Assembly: GCA_021613335.1 (NCBI GenBank)
Contig: JAJTWR010000431.1
Coordinates: 1,922,001-1,986,000 of the forward strand
Source of the DNA: Whitmania pigra
Taxonomy: Eukaryota > Annelida > Clitellata > Hirudinida > Haemopidae
DNA: 64,000 bases
Direction: 5' to 3'
The translations under genes were made by a program, and so were the position numbers. Under the pieces are notes generated by a model. That model was not told where the DNA came from. It was given only the letters and a program-made list of their open reading frames with translations, and ran no database searches. This document shows positions 20,517 through 28,521 of the stretch, in pieces; positions within the stretch are counted from its first letter, which is position 1, and each line of letters begins with the position of its first letter.

Positions 20517-21296
20517 GTGAGAATTCTTGAAGGTACCCCATTCGAAGGACAGGGCCTCGAAGACCTCGATGCTAAGTGGGACGCTGAGAGTCTTGGGTTC
20601 GAGCCAAAGGTGCTCCGTGCGTACCTCCAGAAAACCGAGTCGCTGCGCGTCTACTCGTCGGCGTCCATTGAGGGAAACACCTTAACGATGCCCGAGGTGG
20701 AGGAGGTACTTCGGGGTGACGTTGTCATTACCGGCAAGCACATCCAGGACACGGACGAGGTGAAGCGTCTTGCGCGGGCGCTTCGGTACGTGGACAGCAT
20801 CATTCTTAAAAACTCAGAAAGTGCCTCTCCGGTGAGAGAGAGGGACATCCTCGACTTGCACGCACTCATTCTCGGGGACATTGGTGGTGCCTATCGCAGC
20901 GTGCGCGTGCGTGTGCCGGATTCCGCCTTCACTTTTCCCAATCCGCTGAGAGTCGCGGAGTACATGGAAAAATTCGCAGAGTGGCTACCGACCGCGAGAG
21001 AGTTTCCCGTCATGGGAAGCCTCGTTGCTCACACCTGGTTCGTGCAGATTCACCCATTCACGGACGGGAACGGGAGGACGGGTCGGGCACTTGCTGAAAC
21101 CATTCTGAGGGGGTGTGGCCTTCCGCCCGTCATCGTCCTCGCCAGCGAAAGAAACGAGTACGCAGTACTCATGGAGAAGGCGTGGACCAGCCTTGCGCCC
21201 CTCCAGCAGTTCTGGGCGCGACACATTGAAGTCAGCCTGAAGCACTGCGAGAAGGTGCGCGAAGAATTGGAACCGGACGAGGAGCCAGAGCGGTAG
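20517..21296 (+). CDS. Fic domain protein (class II, self-inhibited)
   Basis: 259 residues from GTG 20517, with GAGGAG 8 bases upstream. The Fic motif HPFTDGNGRTGR starts at His179; His is the catalytic base, and the loop binds the anion hole. Such enzymes usually AMPylate hydroxyl side chains of target proteins. The inhibitory helix motif SIEGN (Ser50-Asn54, Glu52) precedes the Fic core, so the protein is class II and likely restrained in cis rather than by a separate antitoxin. No C-terminal winged-helix is evident; it ends in an acidic tail. It lies between dispersed repeats and a recombinase remnant, consistent with acquisition. Target unknown. Confidence 0.9.
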   Translation: MRILEGTPFEGQGLEDLDAKWDAESLGFEPKVLRAYLQKTESLRVYSSASIEGNTLTMPEVEEVLRGDVVITGKHIQDTDEVKRLARALRYVDSIILKNSESASPVRERDILDLHALILGDIGGAYRSVRVRVPDSAFTFPNPLRVAEYMEKFAEWLPTAREFPVMGSLVAHTWFVQIHPFTDGNGRTGRALAETILRGCGLPPVIVLASERNEYAVLMEKAWTSLAPLQQFWARHIEVSLKHCEKVREELEPDEEPER

Positions 21297-21410
21297 CTGG
21301 TCTGGCGCCGCGCCGATGACGGCATCCCTCGGAGATTGATGTTGCACAACAAAGTGTCAATGGTTGTGTTGCGAATTGGGTGTCAACGCAACGCTCACAA
21401 AGAGGGTATG

Positions 21411-21552
21411 GATGAATAAGGCGAGGCAACCGAAGCCACCCGCCGGCGGGCCTCAGCGCATCAGATACGCTAGGGTGAGTACCGACGACCACGACTTGGC
21501 CCTGCAGCGCGATGCCCTAGCCGAAGCGTGCCGTGCATCGACTCCTTCGTGA
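21411..21552 (+). pseudogene. Truncated serine recombinase (resolvase/invertase) N-terminus
   Basis: From ATG 21411 the frame contains RIRYARVSTDDHDLALQRDA, the start of the resolvase/DNA-invertase catalytic domain, with the nucleophile Ser in ARVS. Homology ends near 21525, where a repeat copy (21526-21571) begins, and the frame stops at 21552. The rest of the catalytic domain and the DNA-binding helix-turn-helix are missing. A relic of a transposon or integrative element. Confidence 0.75.
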
Positions 21553-21807
21553 GCCGCATGCGGCCCAAGCCCTCCCATCGGCGCATCCAAAAGTCGCGCC
21601 GGTGAAGTCGAGCCGGCGAGGCCATCCTGCGGGCCTCGTGGTCGAGCGAGCACCGGCGCAAGAAGCATGCCCGTCAGGGCGGGAAAAGGGGTCCGGTCTG
21701 GCGAGCCACCTGCTTCGGGTTGCATGCCTACAAGCGGCGGAGCGCGCGGTTCAAAAGCCGCAGCGTGCCGTGCATCGACTCCTTGGTGAGCCGCATGCGG
21801 CCCAGCA
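21526..21807. repeat. Pair of direct repeats about 46 bp long
   Basis: GCGTGCCGTGCATCGACTCC plus about 25 further bases occurs at 21526-21571 and again at 21763-21807. Between them lies another copy of the ACCGGCGCAAGAAGCATG element (21652-21706). A minus-strand ORF of 83 residues (21979-21728) covers the second copy, but I see no family signature. The stretch 21297-22039 otherwise holds only the recombinase stump. Confidence 0.65.
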
Positions 21808-22039
21808 CCTCGGCGGCCACGCTGTCGAGCGGCGCGTCGGGGCGGCGTTGGGCCTCCAAGGCTACTCGGAGCAGGGCGATGCCGGTCAGGGCCTCGTGGT
21901 CGAGCGGCGCGTCGTCGCGTGGCTCTTGGGCTAGCGGCTCTCGGGTAGTGACGGCGCTCTTCCGCGTTCGCTTGTGCACAAACTGACGCTACATGACGTT
22001 ATATGGCTCGTCAATGAAGCCACCCAAATTCCGCAGCAC

Positions 22040-22852
22040 TCAGCGGTTGGCGAGGCCCCAGGCGGTCCCACCGGCGATGGTGAATCCGGCCCCCGCCGCG
22101 AGCAGGCTTACCCCCGCCGTGGCCATCGGGCGCTGAAAAATCCCATCGACCCGCTGCTCCGCAATGTTCTGCATCGGCAGCGCCATGAGCACCGCTCCGG
22201 CAACCATCATCGCAACGCCGAGCCCAACGCCCACCTTGCCGACGGTCCGCTGCACGTCCTTGGAATTCCTCGGCTGTTTCACGACCAGCGCCGGTGCGGG
22301 GGCTGCGGTGGGCTTCAGCGCCGCCGGGAGTTCCCCGGGGGCGGCCTGGAGCTTCGGCTCCGGAACCGGCTGCGCGGCAGCGACCGGCGGCGGCGAATTT
22401 CGGGTGGTGAGCGGTCGCTCCAGCAGCGTCTGCAGCGCCTCGCGAGTCATCGGGACAATGTCGGTCGCCGGGTCCGCATGGGAAGGGGAGCGCACTTCTG
22501 TTTCCCGTACCTCGTCGATGGTGATGAGCCGCAGGAGCAAGCGCAGCCGCGTGCCGACCCGCGAAAACTCGCCGCAGATAGTGGCGTCGGCGGTGAAGAA
22601 GTAGGCAAAATCGCGAAGCTCCCGCGCGTCGGAGCGGCAGGAAAGACGGCGCCGCGCGGCCTCCTCTTGCGTGTCTTGGTAGAAGCCTTGGACGGCAATA
22701 CGCCCCATGTTTTGCGAGCCGATGGCGTTCCAATAGCGGATTGCCGCAGACTGGGGAAGGCCGCGCTCCATCGTGAGCGGAACGACGCGCACTTGCGGCT
22801 TCGGCGCAGTCTCCGAGGTGCTCGCAAGAAGTGTGAGGACAAGTAAATACAT
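22040..22852 (-). CDS. Hypothetical protein with signal peptide and C-terminal membrane helices
   Basis: 270 residues from ATG 22852-22850. The N-terminus MYLLVLTLLAS is a short hydrophobic leader. The middle has one CxS-type segment and is otherwise without motif. A Pro/Ala linker runs at about 155-195. The C-terminus has two hydrophobic stretches (VGLGVAMMVAGAVLMALP and ATAGVSLLAAGAGFTIAG) with Gly spacing typical of paired membrane helices. This layout is common among myxobacterial envelope proteins of unknown function. Divergent from tsaB across 84 bases. Confidence 0.7.
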   Translation of the reverse strand: MYLLVLTLLASTSETAPKPQVRVVPLTMERGLPQSAAIRYWNAIGSQNMGRIAVQGFYQDTQEEAARRRLSCRSDARELRDFAYFFTADATICGEFSRVGTRLRLLLRLITIDEVRETEVRSPSHADPATDIVPMTREALQTLLERPLTTRNSPPPVAAAQPVPEPKLQAAPGELPAALKPTAAPAPALVVKQPRNSKDVQRTVGKVGVGLGVAMMVAGAVLMALPMQNIAEQRVDGIFQRPMATAGVSLLAAGAGFTIAGGTAWGLANR

Positions 22853-22936
22853 GCAAATTCCCTTCGGCGATGCTTCGACGCCGGATTCAACGCACCATGT
22901 TGCGCCCGGTGCGTCAAGTGTAGGTTATACGAAGGC

Positions 22937-23695
22937 ATGTGGCTTGCCCTCGACAGCTCCACCTCGACCCTGAGCCTCGCGCTCGGACTCGGCAGCGGGG
23001 AGGTCGTCGCCGAAGCCACTTACGACGCTGGCCGAGCGATGAGCGAACTCATGCCCAGGGTGTTGCTGGACCTCGTCGCGCCGCACACCACTCTCGACAA
23101 ACTTGAGGGATTTGTCTGCGGACTTGGCCCTGGGAGCTTCACCGGCCTGCGGCAAGGGCTCGCCACGGCCAAGGGCCTCGCCTATGCGCTCGGGAAACCG
23201 CTCGTCGGCGTCTCGTCGCTCGCGGCGCTCGCCGCCGACGGCCCAGCCGAGGTGCCGCTCTTTCCCTCGGCCATCGTGAAGCGCGGCGAGCTGTACCTGG
23301 GGCGCTATCGCCGCGACGGCGCCGGAGCGCCGCAGCCGTTCGGCGAAGAAGGGTGGGGCACAATCGCCGAGTGCGCGCGCCTCTTGCGCGACACGCCCGG
23401 TGCAGTGCTCTTCGGCACCTCGCTCCCCGAGTACCGCGTCGCGCTCCTCGAAGCCGGAGCGCCGAGCGCGTCGCTCTTGGACGAGCCCCGAACGCCGCGT
23501 GCGCGACAGCTCCTCGCCCTCGCCGGGCCGAAGCTCGCGTCGGCCACCGCCGCCGACGCCTTCGCCGTGGAGCCACGCTACCTGCGCGGTTCCACCGCCG
23601 AGGAGAACGCGAAGTTCCCGAAGGCTCCCGGCAACGCGCCAGTGGCGCGGCTCATCGAAGAAGACGCGCCGCCGCTCCCCAGCCGCAGCCCGTAA
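22937..23695 (+). CDS. tsaB: tRNA threonylcarbamoyladenosine biosynthesis protein TsaB
   Basis: 252 residues. TsaB is the inactive ASKHA-fold partner of TsaD in making t6A37 of ANN-decoding tRNAs. It opens with LALDSSTSTLSLAL, the phosphate-1-like motif, and has the family signature GLGPGSFTGLRQGLATAKGL near residue 63. GAAGG precedes the ATG closely. The Asd/USG-1-like gene follows after 47 bases on the same strand. Confidence 0.93.
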   Translation: MWLALDSSTSTLSLALGLGSGEVVAEATYDAGRAMSELMPRVLLDLVAPHTTLDKLEGFVCGLGPGSFTGLRQGLATAKGLAYALGKPLVGVSSLAALAADGPAEVPLFPSAIVKRGELYLGRYRRDGAGAPQPFGEEGWGTIAECARLLRDTPGAVLFGTSLPEYRVALLEAGAPSASLLDEPRTPRARQLLALAGPKLASATAADAFAVEPRYLRGSTAEENAKFPKAPGNAPVARLIEEDAPPLPSRSP

Positions 23696-23742
23696 GTTCT
23701 GCGGAAGTTGCTACTGGGGCGCGCATTTGCCATGAGGTTGCG

Positions 23743-24747
23743 ATGGCTCCTCCCTTCAGTGAGCAACACCAACTTGCAATTTACGGAGCGCGGGGCCTCC
23801 TCGGTCGTCACCTCGCCGTCGCGTACTTAGAGTCGGCAGAAAGCGCCGAGGGCCTCCGGCTCTTCACCGGACAACGCGAGGCCGAGGAATCGCTCGAATT
23901 CGGCGACGAAACGCTCCACTTGGAGCACGGCGTCGCCAAAGGGCTCGCGGTCGCCGTCCTCTGCGTGCCCGAGGCTTCCTCGAAGAGCCTCGCGCCAGCA
24001 CTCGCGCAGACCGGGACTTGGGTGATTGACGCAAGCGCCGCTACCGGCGGCACGCTCGTCTGCCCCGGCGTCGACCACCGCCACGCGCCGCCGTCAGGCA
24101 AATTGCTGATGCTGGCCCACCCGGCGACCCGGCTCGTCTTGAAGCTCCTCACCGCGCTTCCCCAGGCGCGCTCGGCGCATGTGACGCTCCTGTGCAGCGC
24201 GGCAGAGGCGGGCCAAGACGGCGTCGTGGCCCTCGACCGCGACACCTCGCAACTCTTGAGCGGCCTCGACGCAGAGGTGAAACCCTTTCCGCATCGCCTC
24301 GCCTTCAACATCGTCCCCGGCGTGGGCGAGCTCCGCGAAGGCGGCGCTTCGTCGCTGGAGGCGCGGGTGGCCGCAGAGGTGGCCCAACTCTGGCCGCGCG
24401 GCGAGCCGCCCAAGCTCACGCTGGAGAGTCTCTGGGTGCCGCTCTTCCACGGGCTCACGGCGCTCGTCCACCTCGACCTCGAAACCCCGCTCTCCGCCGA
24501 CGCGGCCCGCATCGCGCTGCGCGGCACCACCGAGGTGAAGGTGGTCGACGACGGCGCGACCCACCTCTTTCCCATGCCGATGCTCACCGCCAACGACTCC
24601 GCGCTCCTCGTGGGTCGGGTCACCGCCGAGGGCCACCGGCTCACCTGCATCGCCTGCGAAGATGCGACCCTCTGGGCTGCGGAAGCACTCCTGCAGCTCG
24701 CCCAGGCCCTCGGTCGGCGCGTAAGCGGCACTGATATCGTGGCTTGA
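23743..24747 (+). CDS. Aspartate-semialdehyde dehydrogenase family protein (USG-1-like)
   Basis: 334 residues from ATG 23743. The N-terminal Rossmann fold begins LAIYGARGLLGRHL, equivalent to the GATGxVG loop of Asd. The C-terminal half follows the Asd dimerisation pattern (FNIVPGVGE, VPLFHGLTALVHL). At the active-site position the sequence is LLCSAAEAGQDGV, lacking the usual NCxT context, and the catalytic His region is altered. That resembles USG-1, a non-catalytic Asd homologue. A true lysine/threonine pathway Asd is therefore unlikely but not excluded. Confidence 0.75.
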   Translation: MAPPFSEQHQLAIYGARGLLGRHLAVAYLESAESAEGLRLFTGQREAEESLEFGDETLHLEHGVAKGLAVAVLCVPEASSKSLAPALAQTGTWVIDASAATGGTLVCPGVDHRHAPPSGKLLMLAHPATRLVLKLLTALPQARSAHVTLLCSAAEAGQDGVVALDRDTSQLLSGLDAEVKPFPHRLAFNIVPGVGELREGGASSLEARVAAEVAQLWPRGEPPKLTLESLWVPLFHGLTALVHLDLETPLSADAARIALRGTTEVKVVDDGATHLFPMPMLTANDSALLVGRVTAEGHRLTCIACEDATLWAAEALLQLAQALGRRVSGTDIVA

Positions 24748-24966
24748 ACGGCGGCGCCCCGCTGACATTTTGTCGGAACGCCCCTTCCAGCGAAAAAATA
24801 TTCCCTGCGAATTTGGTGGGTTATGAAGTTGGCGATTGGCGCGGGAATTGAATTTCCTTATGCCCGCGAAGCTTTCGGCATGGGACTTTGAGACCAGTTT
24901 GGCGTGAGGTGCATCGAGGTGCGAAGCGTGGACCAGCGAGGCGATGACAGGCCGGGTGGAGCTAGG

Positions 24967-25932
24967 GTGAGCGGAGCTAGGCCGCGTACGGCTAGGCCGC
25001 GTACGGCTAGGCCGCGTGCAGCGTCGCGCACCTGGCTCGCGGGGCTCGCCGCTCTGACCTTGGCGCTCCCGGCGCAGGCGCAGACCACCACCACGACGAG
25101 CGCCCTCTACATCCGCGCGGTGAACGTGCCTAACGCCACCGACTACGCCTTCTCCGGCAGCGCCTGCTCGCAGACCGTGAGCTTCCAGTGGACCTACTCC
25201 GGAACGCTGGGAATCATCACGAGCTCGCTGCAGCTCTGGTCGACGCGCAGCACTTCCTGTGCGTCCACCCCTGGAGACAACGACGTGACCTATGCGTCGG
25301 TGGCGGCCTCGACGGTGATGACCAACAAGACCGGCCAGTTCAGCGTAGACATCCGCAAGCTTCCGGCCTTTGTTGCCTCCGACGGCGGCGTCTCTTGCGG
25401 CGCTTCGGGCTACGAGCTGACCCAGCGGCTCTGCGGCGTCGTCAGCTACCAGAGCAGCACCTACTCCGGGACTACGAGCACCTTTCAGGTCGATGGCGTG
25501 ACGCTCTCCTACGACTCCAAGCCCCCATCGCCGCCCACGCTCAGCAGCGTCAGTGCGCTCGACGAGGCGGCGTCGATGACCGTGAGCGTCGACAGCGACG
25601 TGTCGACGGTAAAGGGATTCTACCGCCTCTCCGGGTCGACCGACTGGAGCCACGGCGGAAGCCTGTCGATCAGCTCCTCCAAAACCTTGCGCATCGGCAA
25701 CCTCACCAACGGGCTCACCTACGAGCTTGCCGCCAATGCGACCGATGCGGCCGGCAACGTGAGTGGGCTCTCCGCCGTGCAGACCGTGAAGCCGACGCAC
25801 AGCGCGGGCTTTTTTGAAATCGCCAAGAACGGCGGCAACACCGACACCGGTGGATGTTCCACCACCGGGAGCGCGGCGTTACTTCCCTGGTTGAGTCTCG
25901 TGCTGCTCGCCGGGCGTTGGAGGAAGCGATGA
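24967..25932 (+). CDS. MYXO-CTERM-anchored surface protein (MXAN_2561-like)
   Basis: 321 residues from GTG 24967, preceded by GGTGGAG. The n-region is unusually Arg-rich owing to a 15-bp triplet repeat, followed by the signal helix WLAGLAALTLALPAQAQ. The mature part is Ser/Thr-rich beta domain with four to six Cys, and then a fibronectin-like segment around residues 190-270. The C-terminus has GGCSTTGSAALLPWLSL and a basic end, matching the MYXO-CTERM sorting tail that anchors proteins on the myxobacterial surface. It overlaps the beta-barrel gene by four bases (ATGA). This pair matches a known myxobacterial couple; function undetermined. Confidence 0.85.
   Translation: MSGARPRTARPRTARPRAASRTWLAGLAALTLALPAQAQTTTTTSALYIRAVNVPNATDYAFSGSACSQTVSFQWTYSGTLGIITSSLQLWSTRSTSCASTPGDNDVTYASVAASTVMTNKTGQFSVDIRKLPAFVASDGGVSCGASGYELTQRLCGVVSYQSSTYSGTTSTFQVDGVTLSYDSKPPSPPTLSSVSALDEAASMTVSVDSDVSTVKGFYRLSGSTDWSHGGSLSISSSKTLRIGNLTNGLTYELAANATDAAGNVSGLSAVQTVKPTHSAGFFEIAKNGGNTDTGGCSTTGSAALLPWLSLVLLAGRWRKR
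24976..25020 (+). repeat. Triplicated 15-bp repeat in signal peptide n-region
   Basis: GCTAGGCCGCGTACG occurs twice perfectly and a third time ending in GTGCA. Each copy adds five codons (ARPRT) to the basic n-region of the MYXO-CTERM protein. Confidence 0.9.
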
Positions 25933-26657
25933 GATTGCGGTCGCTCGTACTTTCGTTGCTCTTCTGTGCCAGCGTGGCTCCAGCGGTTGCCCTCGCCAGT
26001 GGGTCGCCGCGGCGCTTCCTCGTGGATATCAAGCTCTCCCCGTTCACTCCGAAAGTCGACGACGGCTACGCTGCCGGTACCGGTCCCTACCAGACTGTTT
26101 TCGGCGGGAAGCCGATGCTCCTCGGCGAGCTTGAGTTCGACGTTTCGCTCTGGCAGCGGGTCGGCAACATCACCCTCGGCGTCTCCGCCGGTTACGCGGA
26201 GATCTACGCCAAAGCCTTTGAGACCAAGGCCGATGGCTCGGTCGTCCGCTCCGCCGAATCGACCGGCTTACAACTGGTTCCGGTGAAGCTTCTCCTCGGC
26301 TACCGCGTGGACTTCCTCTACCCGTGGTACCGGGTGCCGCTCACTCCCTACGTGAAGGGTGGCCTCGTCATCATGCCCTGGTGGTCCACGAAGGGCGGCC
26401 AGGTGGAGGTCGTCAAAGGAACGCGCGGAGCTGGCTACAAGCTCGGCCTCGCTGGCACTATCGGCTTGGCGCTCATTCTCGACTTCATCGACCCGCAGCT
26501 CGCGCTCGACATGGACACCCACACCGGCGTGAACCACACTGCGCTCTTCGCGGAGTTCACCTTCCAAGAGATGCAGTTGTTCGAGTTCGACAAGAACGCG
26601 AAGCCGCTCAACCTCTCCTCGTGGTTCTGGTCGTTCGGGATTTCCTTCGAGTTCTAA
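25929..26657 (+). CDS. Outer membrane beta-barrel protein (MXAN_2562-like)
   Basis: 242 residues from ATG 25929, coupled to the preceding gene (ATGA). The signal peptide ends near VALAS. The mature chain alternates polar and hydrophobic residues with aromatic girdle residues (for example LLLGYRVDFLYPWYRVPLTP) and ends in a C-terminal Phe (SFGISFEF), the signal recognised by the BAM machinery. It probably forms a small barrel that works with the MYXO-CTERM partner, perhaps in its export or display (inference). Confidence 0.85.
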   Translation: MRLRSLVLSLLFCASVAPAVALASGSPRRFLVDIKLSPFTPKVDDGYAAGTGPYQTVFGGKPMLLGELEFDVSLWQRVGNITLGVSAGYAEIYAKAFETKADGSVVRSAESTGLQLVPVKLLLGYRVDFLYPWYRVPLTPYVKGGLVIMPWWSTKGGQVEVVKGTRGAGYKLGLAGTIGLALILDFIDPQLALDMDTHTGVNHTALFAEFTFQEMQLFEFDKNAKPLNLSSWFWSFGISFEF

Positions 26658-26659
26658 AC

Positions 26660-26742
26660 AGGGCCAGGGCACACGCGAAGTTTCGCTACCGTTGCTTCCT
26701 TCCGGACCTGGCGGGGTTCACGGCCCCGCGTCGCCCTGACCG
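26660..26742 (-). ncRNA. ffs: Signal recognition particle RNA (4.5S, small bacterial type)
   Basis: Read on the minus strand it contains CCAGGTCCGGAAGGAAGCA followed by GGTAGC, the conserved SRP domain IV loops that bind Ffh. The flanks pair as expected: CAGGGC near the 5' end with GCCCTG near the 3' end, and GGGGC...GCCCC-like pairs around the inner stem. Ends are approximate (plus or minus 10 bases). It lies in the 157-base gap between the convergent beta-barrel and kinase genes, in the kinase direction. Confidence 0.93.
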
Positions 26743-26814
26743 CCATCCGTCATAGGCGAAAGCCCCGAGCGCCGCGAGTAGAAACCGCCGGGTGCCCCCT
26801 GGTTTTCCACGATG

Positions 26815-27753
26815 CTACTGCGAGAGGATGGAGGCGAGCGCCGATGCATCCGTGCGCCACTTGTAGCGCGTGGCGAGAAGTTCCAAAGACGCGCGGAACT
26901 GGGCGGCGCTGGAGAAACGGTCGGTGCGATCGACCTGCAGCGCCTTGTGGAGGATGTTCGAGAGCTGCGCCGGAATCGACGGCTTGAGGCTCGTCGCCGC
27001 CGGCACCCGGCAGCTCCGCAGCTTGTCCAAGATTTCGATTTCCGTGTGGCCAGAGAAAAGACGTTGGCCGGTCACCAGTTCCCAGAGCACCACCCCGAGT
27101 GCGAAGAGGTCCGCGCGCGCGTCGACCGGATACCCGAGGGCAGCTTCGGGGGCGATGTACGAGAGGGTCCCCTTGAGGGCGCTCCCGATGGAATGGCTCG
27201 CGTTCAACGGCTCCATCACCCCAAAGTCGGTGAGCCGCACTTCGCCTTCCACCGAAATGAGCACGTTCGCGGGATTGAGGTCGCGGTGGACGTAGCCCAC
27301 GCCGCCGTCGGTGCGCCGAAACGTGTGGAGGTATTCCAGCGCATGCAACAGGCAGTTCGCGATGTACACCGCCGCTTCCGGTGGGAGCGACTCGGATGCC
27401 TGGGTGAACTGATTCATGATGAGTTCTAGCGTCCACCCGGTGACGAGGCTCTGCACGAGCAGGTAGTCGGGGCCCGCCTGAAACTGCCGGAAGGTGCGCA
27501 CCAGGTTGGGGTGCCTCAACTGCAGCGAGATAGCCGCTTCGTCTTGGAAGCTGCGCACCCAGTGCGGGTCGGCGCGGTGGTGTGGGAGCAGGCGCTTTAA
27601 GATAACCCGCTCCGGCTCGCCTTCGGCACGGCGTTGGGCGTCGAGGATGCGTGCCTGGAAGACCTCCGACATGCCGCCGATGGCGATCCGCCCTTCGAGT
27701 TGGTAGTCGCCGATTTTCTGAGCAATTACCGATTGGCTGCTGGAGGTCGTCAC
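26815..27753 (-). CDS. Hanks-type serine/threonine protein kinase
   Basis: 312 residues, a kinase domain without transmembrane or sensor extension, so probably cytoplasmic. It has the Gly-rich loop GRIAIGGMSEVFQA (residues 21-34), beta3 Lys53 in VILKRL, catalytic loop HRDLNPANV, metal-binding TDFGV and the APE-like IAPEAALG. All key residues are present, so activity is expected. Kinases of this family are abundant in myxobacteria. A short C-terminal helical part follows the C-lobe. Substrate not deducible. The SRP RNA lies just downstream. Confidence 0.95.
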   Translation of the reverse strand: MTTSSSQSVIAQKIGDYQLEGRIAIGGMSEVFQARILDAQRRAEGEPERVILKRLLPHHRADPHWVRSFQDEAAISLQLRHPNLVRTFRQFQAGPDYLLVQSLVTGWTLELIMNQFTQASESLPPEAAVYIANCLLHALEYLHTFRRTDGGVGYVHRDLNPANVLISVEGEVRLTDFGVMEPLNASHSIGSALKGTLSYIAPEAALGYPVDARADLFALGVVLWELVTGQRLFSGHTEIEILDKLRSCRVPAATSLKPSIPAQLSNILHKALQVDRTDRFSSAAQFRASLELLATRYKWRTDASALASILSQ

Positions 27754-28521
27754 GAACTTTTCAATTACAGCTTCTGCGAGGATCCGTAAAGCTGGTTACC
27801 GCGCTGCTGGCTGGCGCGGCAAGTAGGTCCACCAATCTCGCGACCATAAGTCGACAAGTGAAAAATCCTCTCCTCTCGGTCACCATGACTTCTCCCTCGT
27901 CATCTCAGGGTGGCTGCGACTTACTGAAGTCCCTAAATCCATTGAAGAATATTCTGAGGGGCTCGAAAGTTTTCACACAGGGCGTTAAAACACATTCAAA
28001 ATTTACGTAGAAATCAAATACGCCTTCGACGCAGGAATACTCCAGGGTTCCCTTCACGGCTTAACCCTTACACTGACTGCGGAAGCAGATGGAGTATGGA
28101 GCTTTCGCCTCTCAAATAATATCAATGGTCCAGGTGTACTGTGAGTCTAGATTCGTGGGAGTCGAGAGGAACTGTCCATGAATATTTGTCAAGCCTCGCC
28201 CGCGCCTTCCGGAAGCAGCACCCCTGTGTCTGCAGTAAAAAAAACTTGAATCACCAAAGCCGGGTCGAGCAGTCACTTCACGGGGATTCATTACAACCTG
28301 GACGGAACATGAGAATAAAAGACGGATATTCGTAGAAGAATTGTTGCAAAAGAGCGCAGAGATGTGCCAAGGTTCAAAAATTATAAACTTAGGGGAATTG
28401 CTAGGCTGTAGTCCAGTGTCGCTTTAGTTCAATTAAAATTCAATAGTTCAGACCAGCACCGCTACTCTCAATTGAAACATTGGCCTCAAGCTTCGTGGGC
28501 CAACAACTCTGGAGTTTGTGG
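27754..28521. other. AT-richer intergenic stretch at the edge of the lipoprotein block
   Basis: 768 bases without a supported gene. Composition becomes visibly AT-richer than in the core to the left. Apart from the decayed remnant at 27989-28144, I see only short open frames without ribosome sites (for example 28141-28335). Promoters for the kinase (minus) and the first lipoprotein (plus) should lie here, but none is distinct. Confidence 0.6.
27989..28144 (+). pseudogene. Remnant of a LamG-type lipoprotein N-terminal domain
   Basis: One frame reads FKIYVEIKYAFDAG, a short spacer, then WSFRLSNNINGPGVL before a stop at 28142-28144. This lines up with KIYLPAG...YTITNDIDGPGKL of the gene at 30011 and YLDAGVH...VTIDGPGQL of the gene at 33643. 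The frame upstream is stopped and no signal peptide or downstream domain remains. It is probably the debris of a B-type paralogue. Confidence 0.55.

Noticed and set aside
19562..20530. Plus-strand frame of 322 codons across the dispersed repeats
   Set aside because: It runs through repeat copies that are open in several phases, has no ribosome site and repeats the same translated noise (PPTQVPPSWLNGYIG); better explained as a non-coding repeat.
21728..21979. 83-codon minus-strand ORF in the accessory patch
   Set aside because: Possible but unsupported; it spans a repeat copy and shows no recognisable domain, so it is mentioned only under the repeats.
19508..22000. Prophage or complete insertion sequence
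   Set aside because: No phage structural genes, transposase or terminal inverted repeats are visible; only a recombinase stump and repeats remain.
26658..26760. Rho-independent terminator for the beta-barrel gene
   Set aside because: The strong pairing here is explained by the SRP RNA on the opposite strand, with its diagnostic GGAAGGAAGCA loop.
28141..28335. 64-codon ORF upstream of the lipoprotein array
   Set aside because: No ribosome site, no motif, and it begins at the stop of a decayed remnant.
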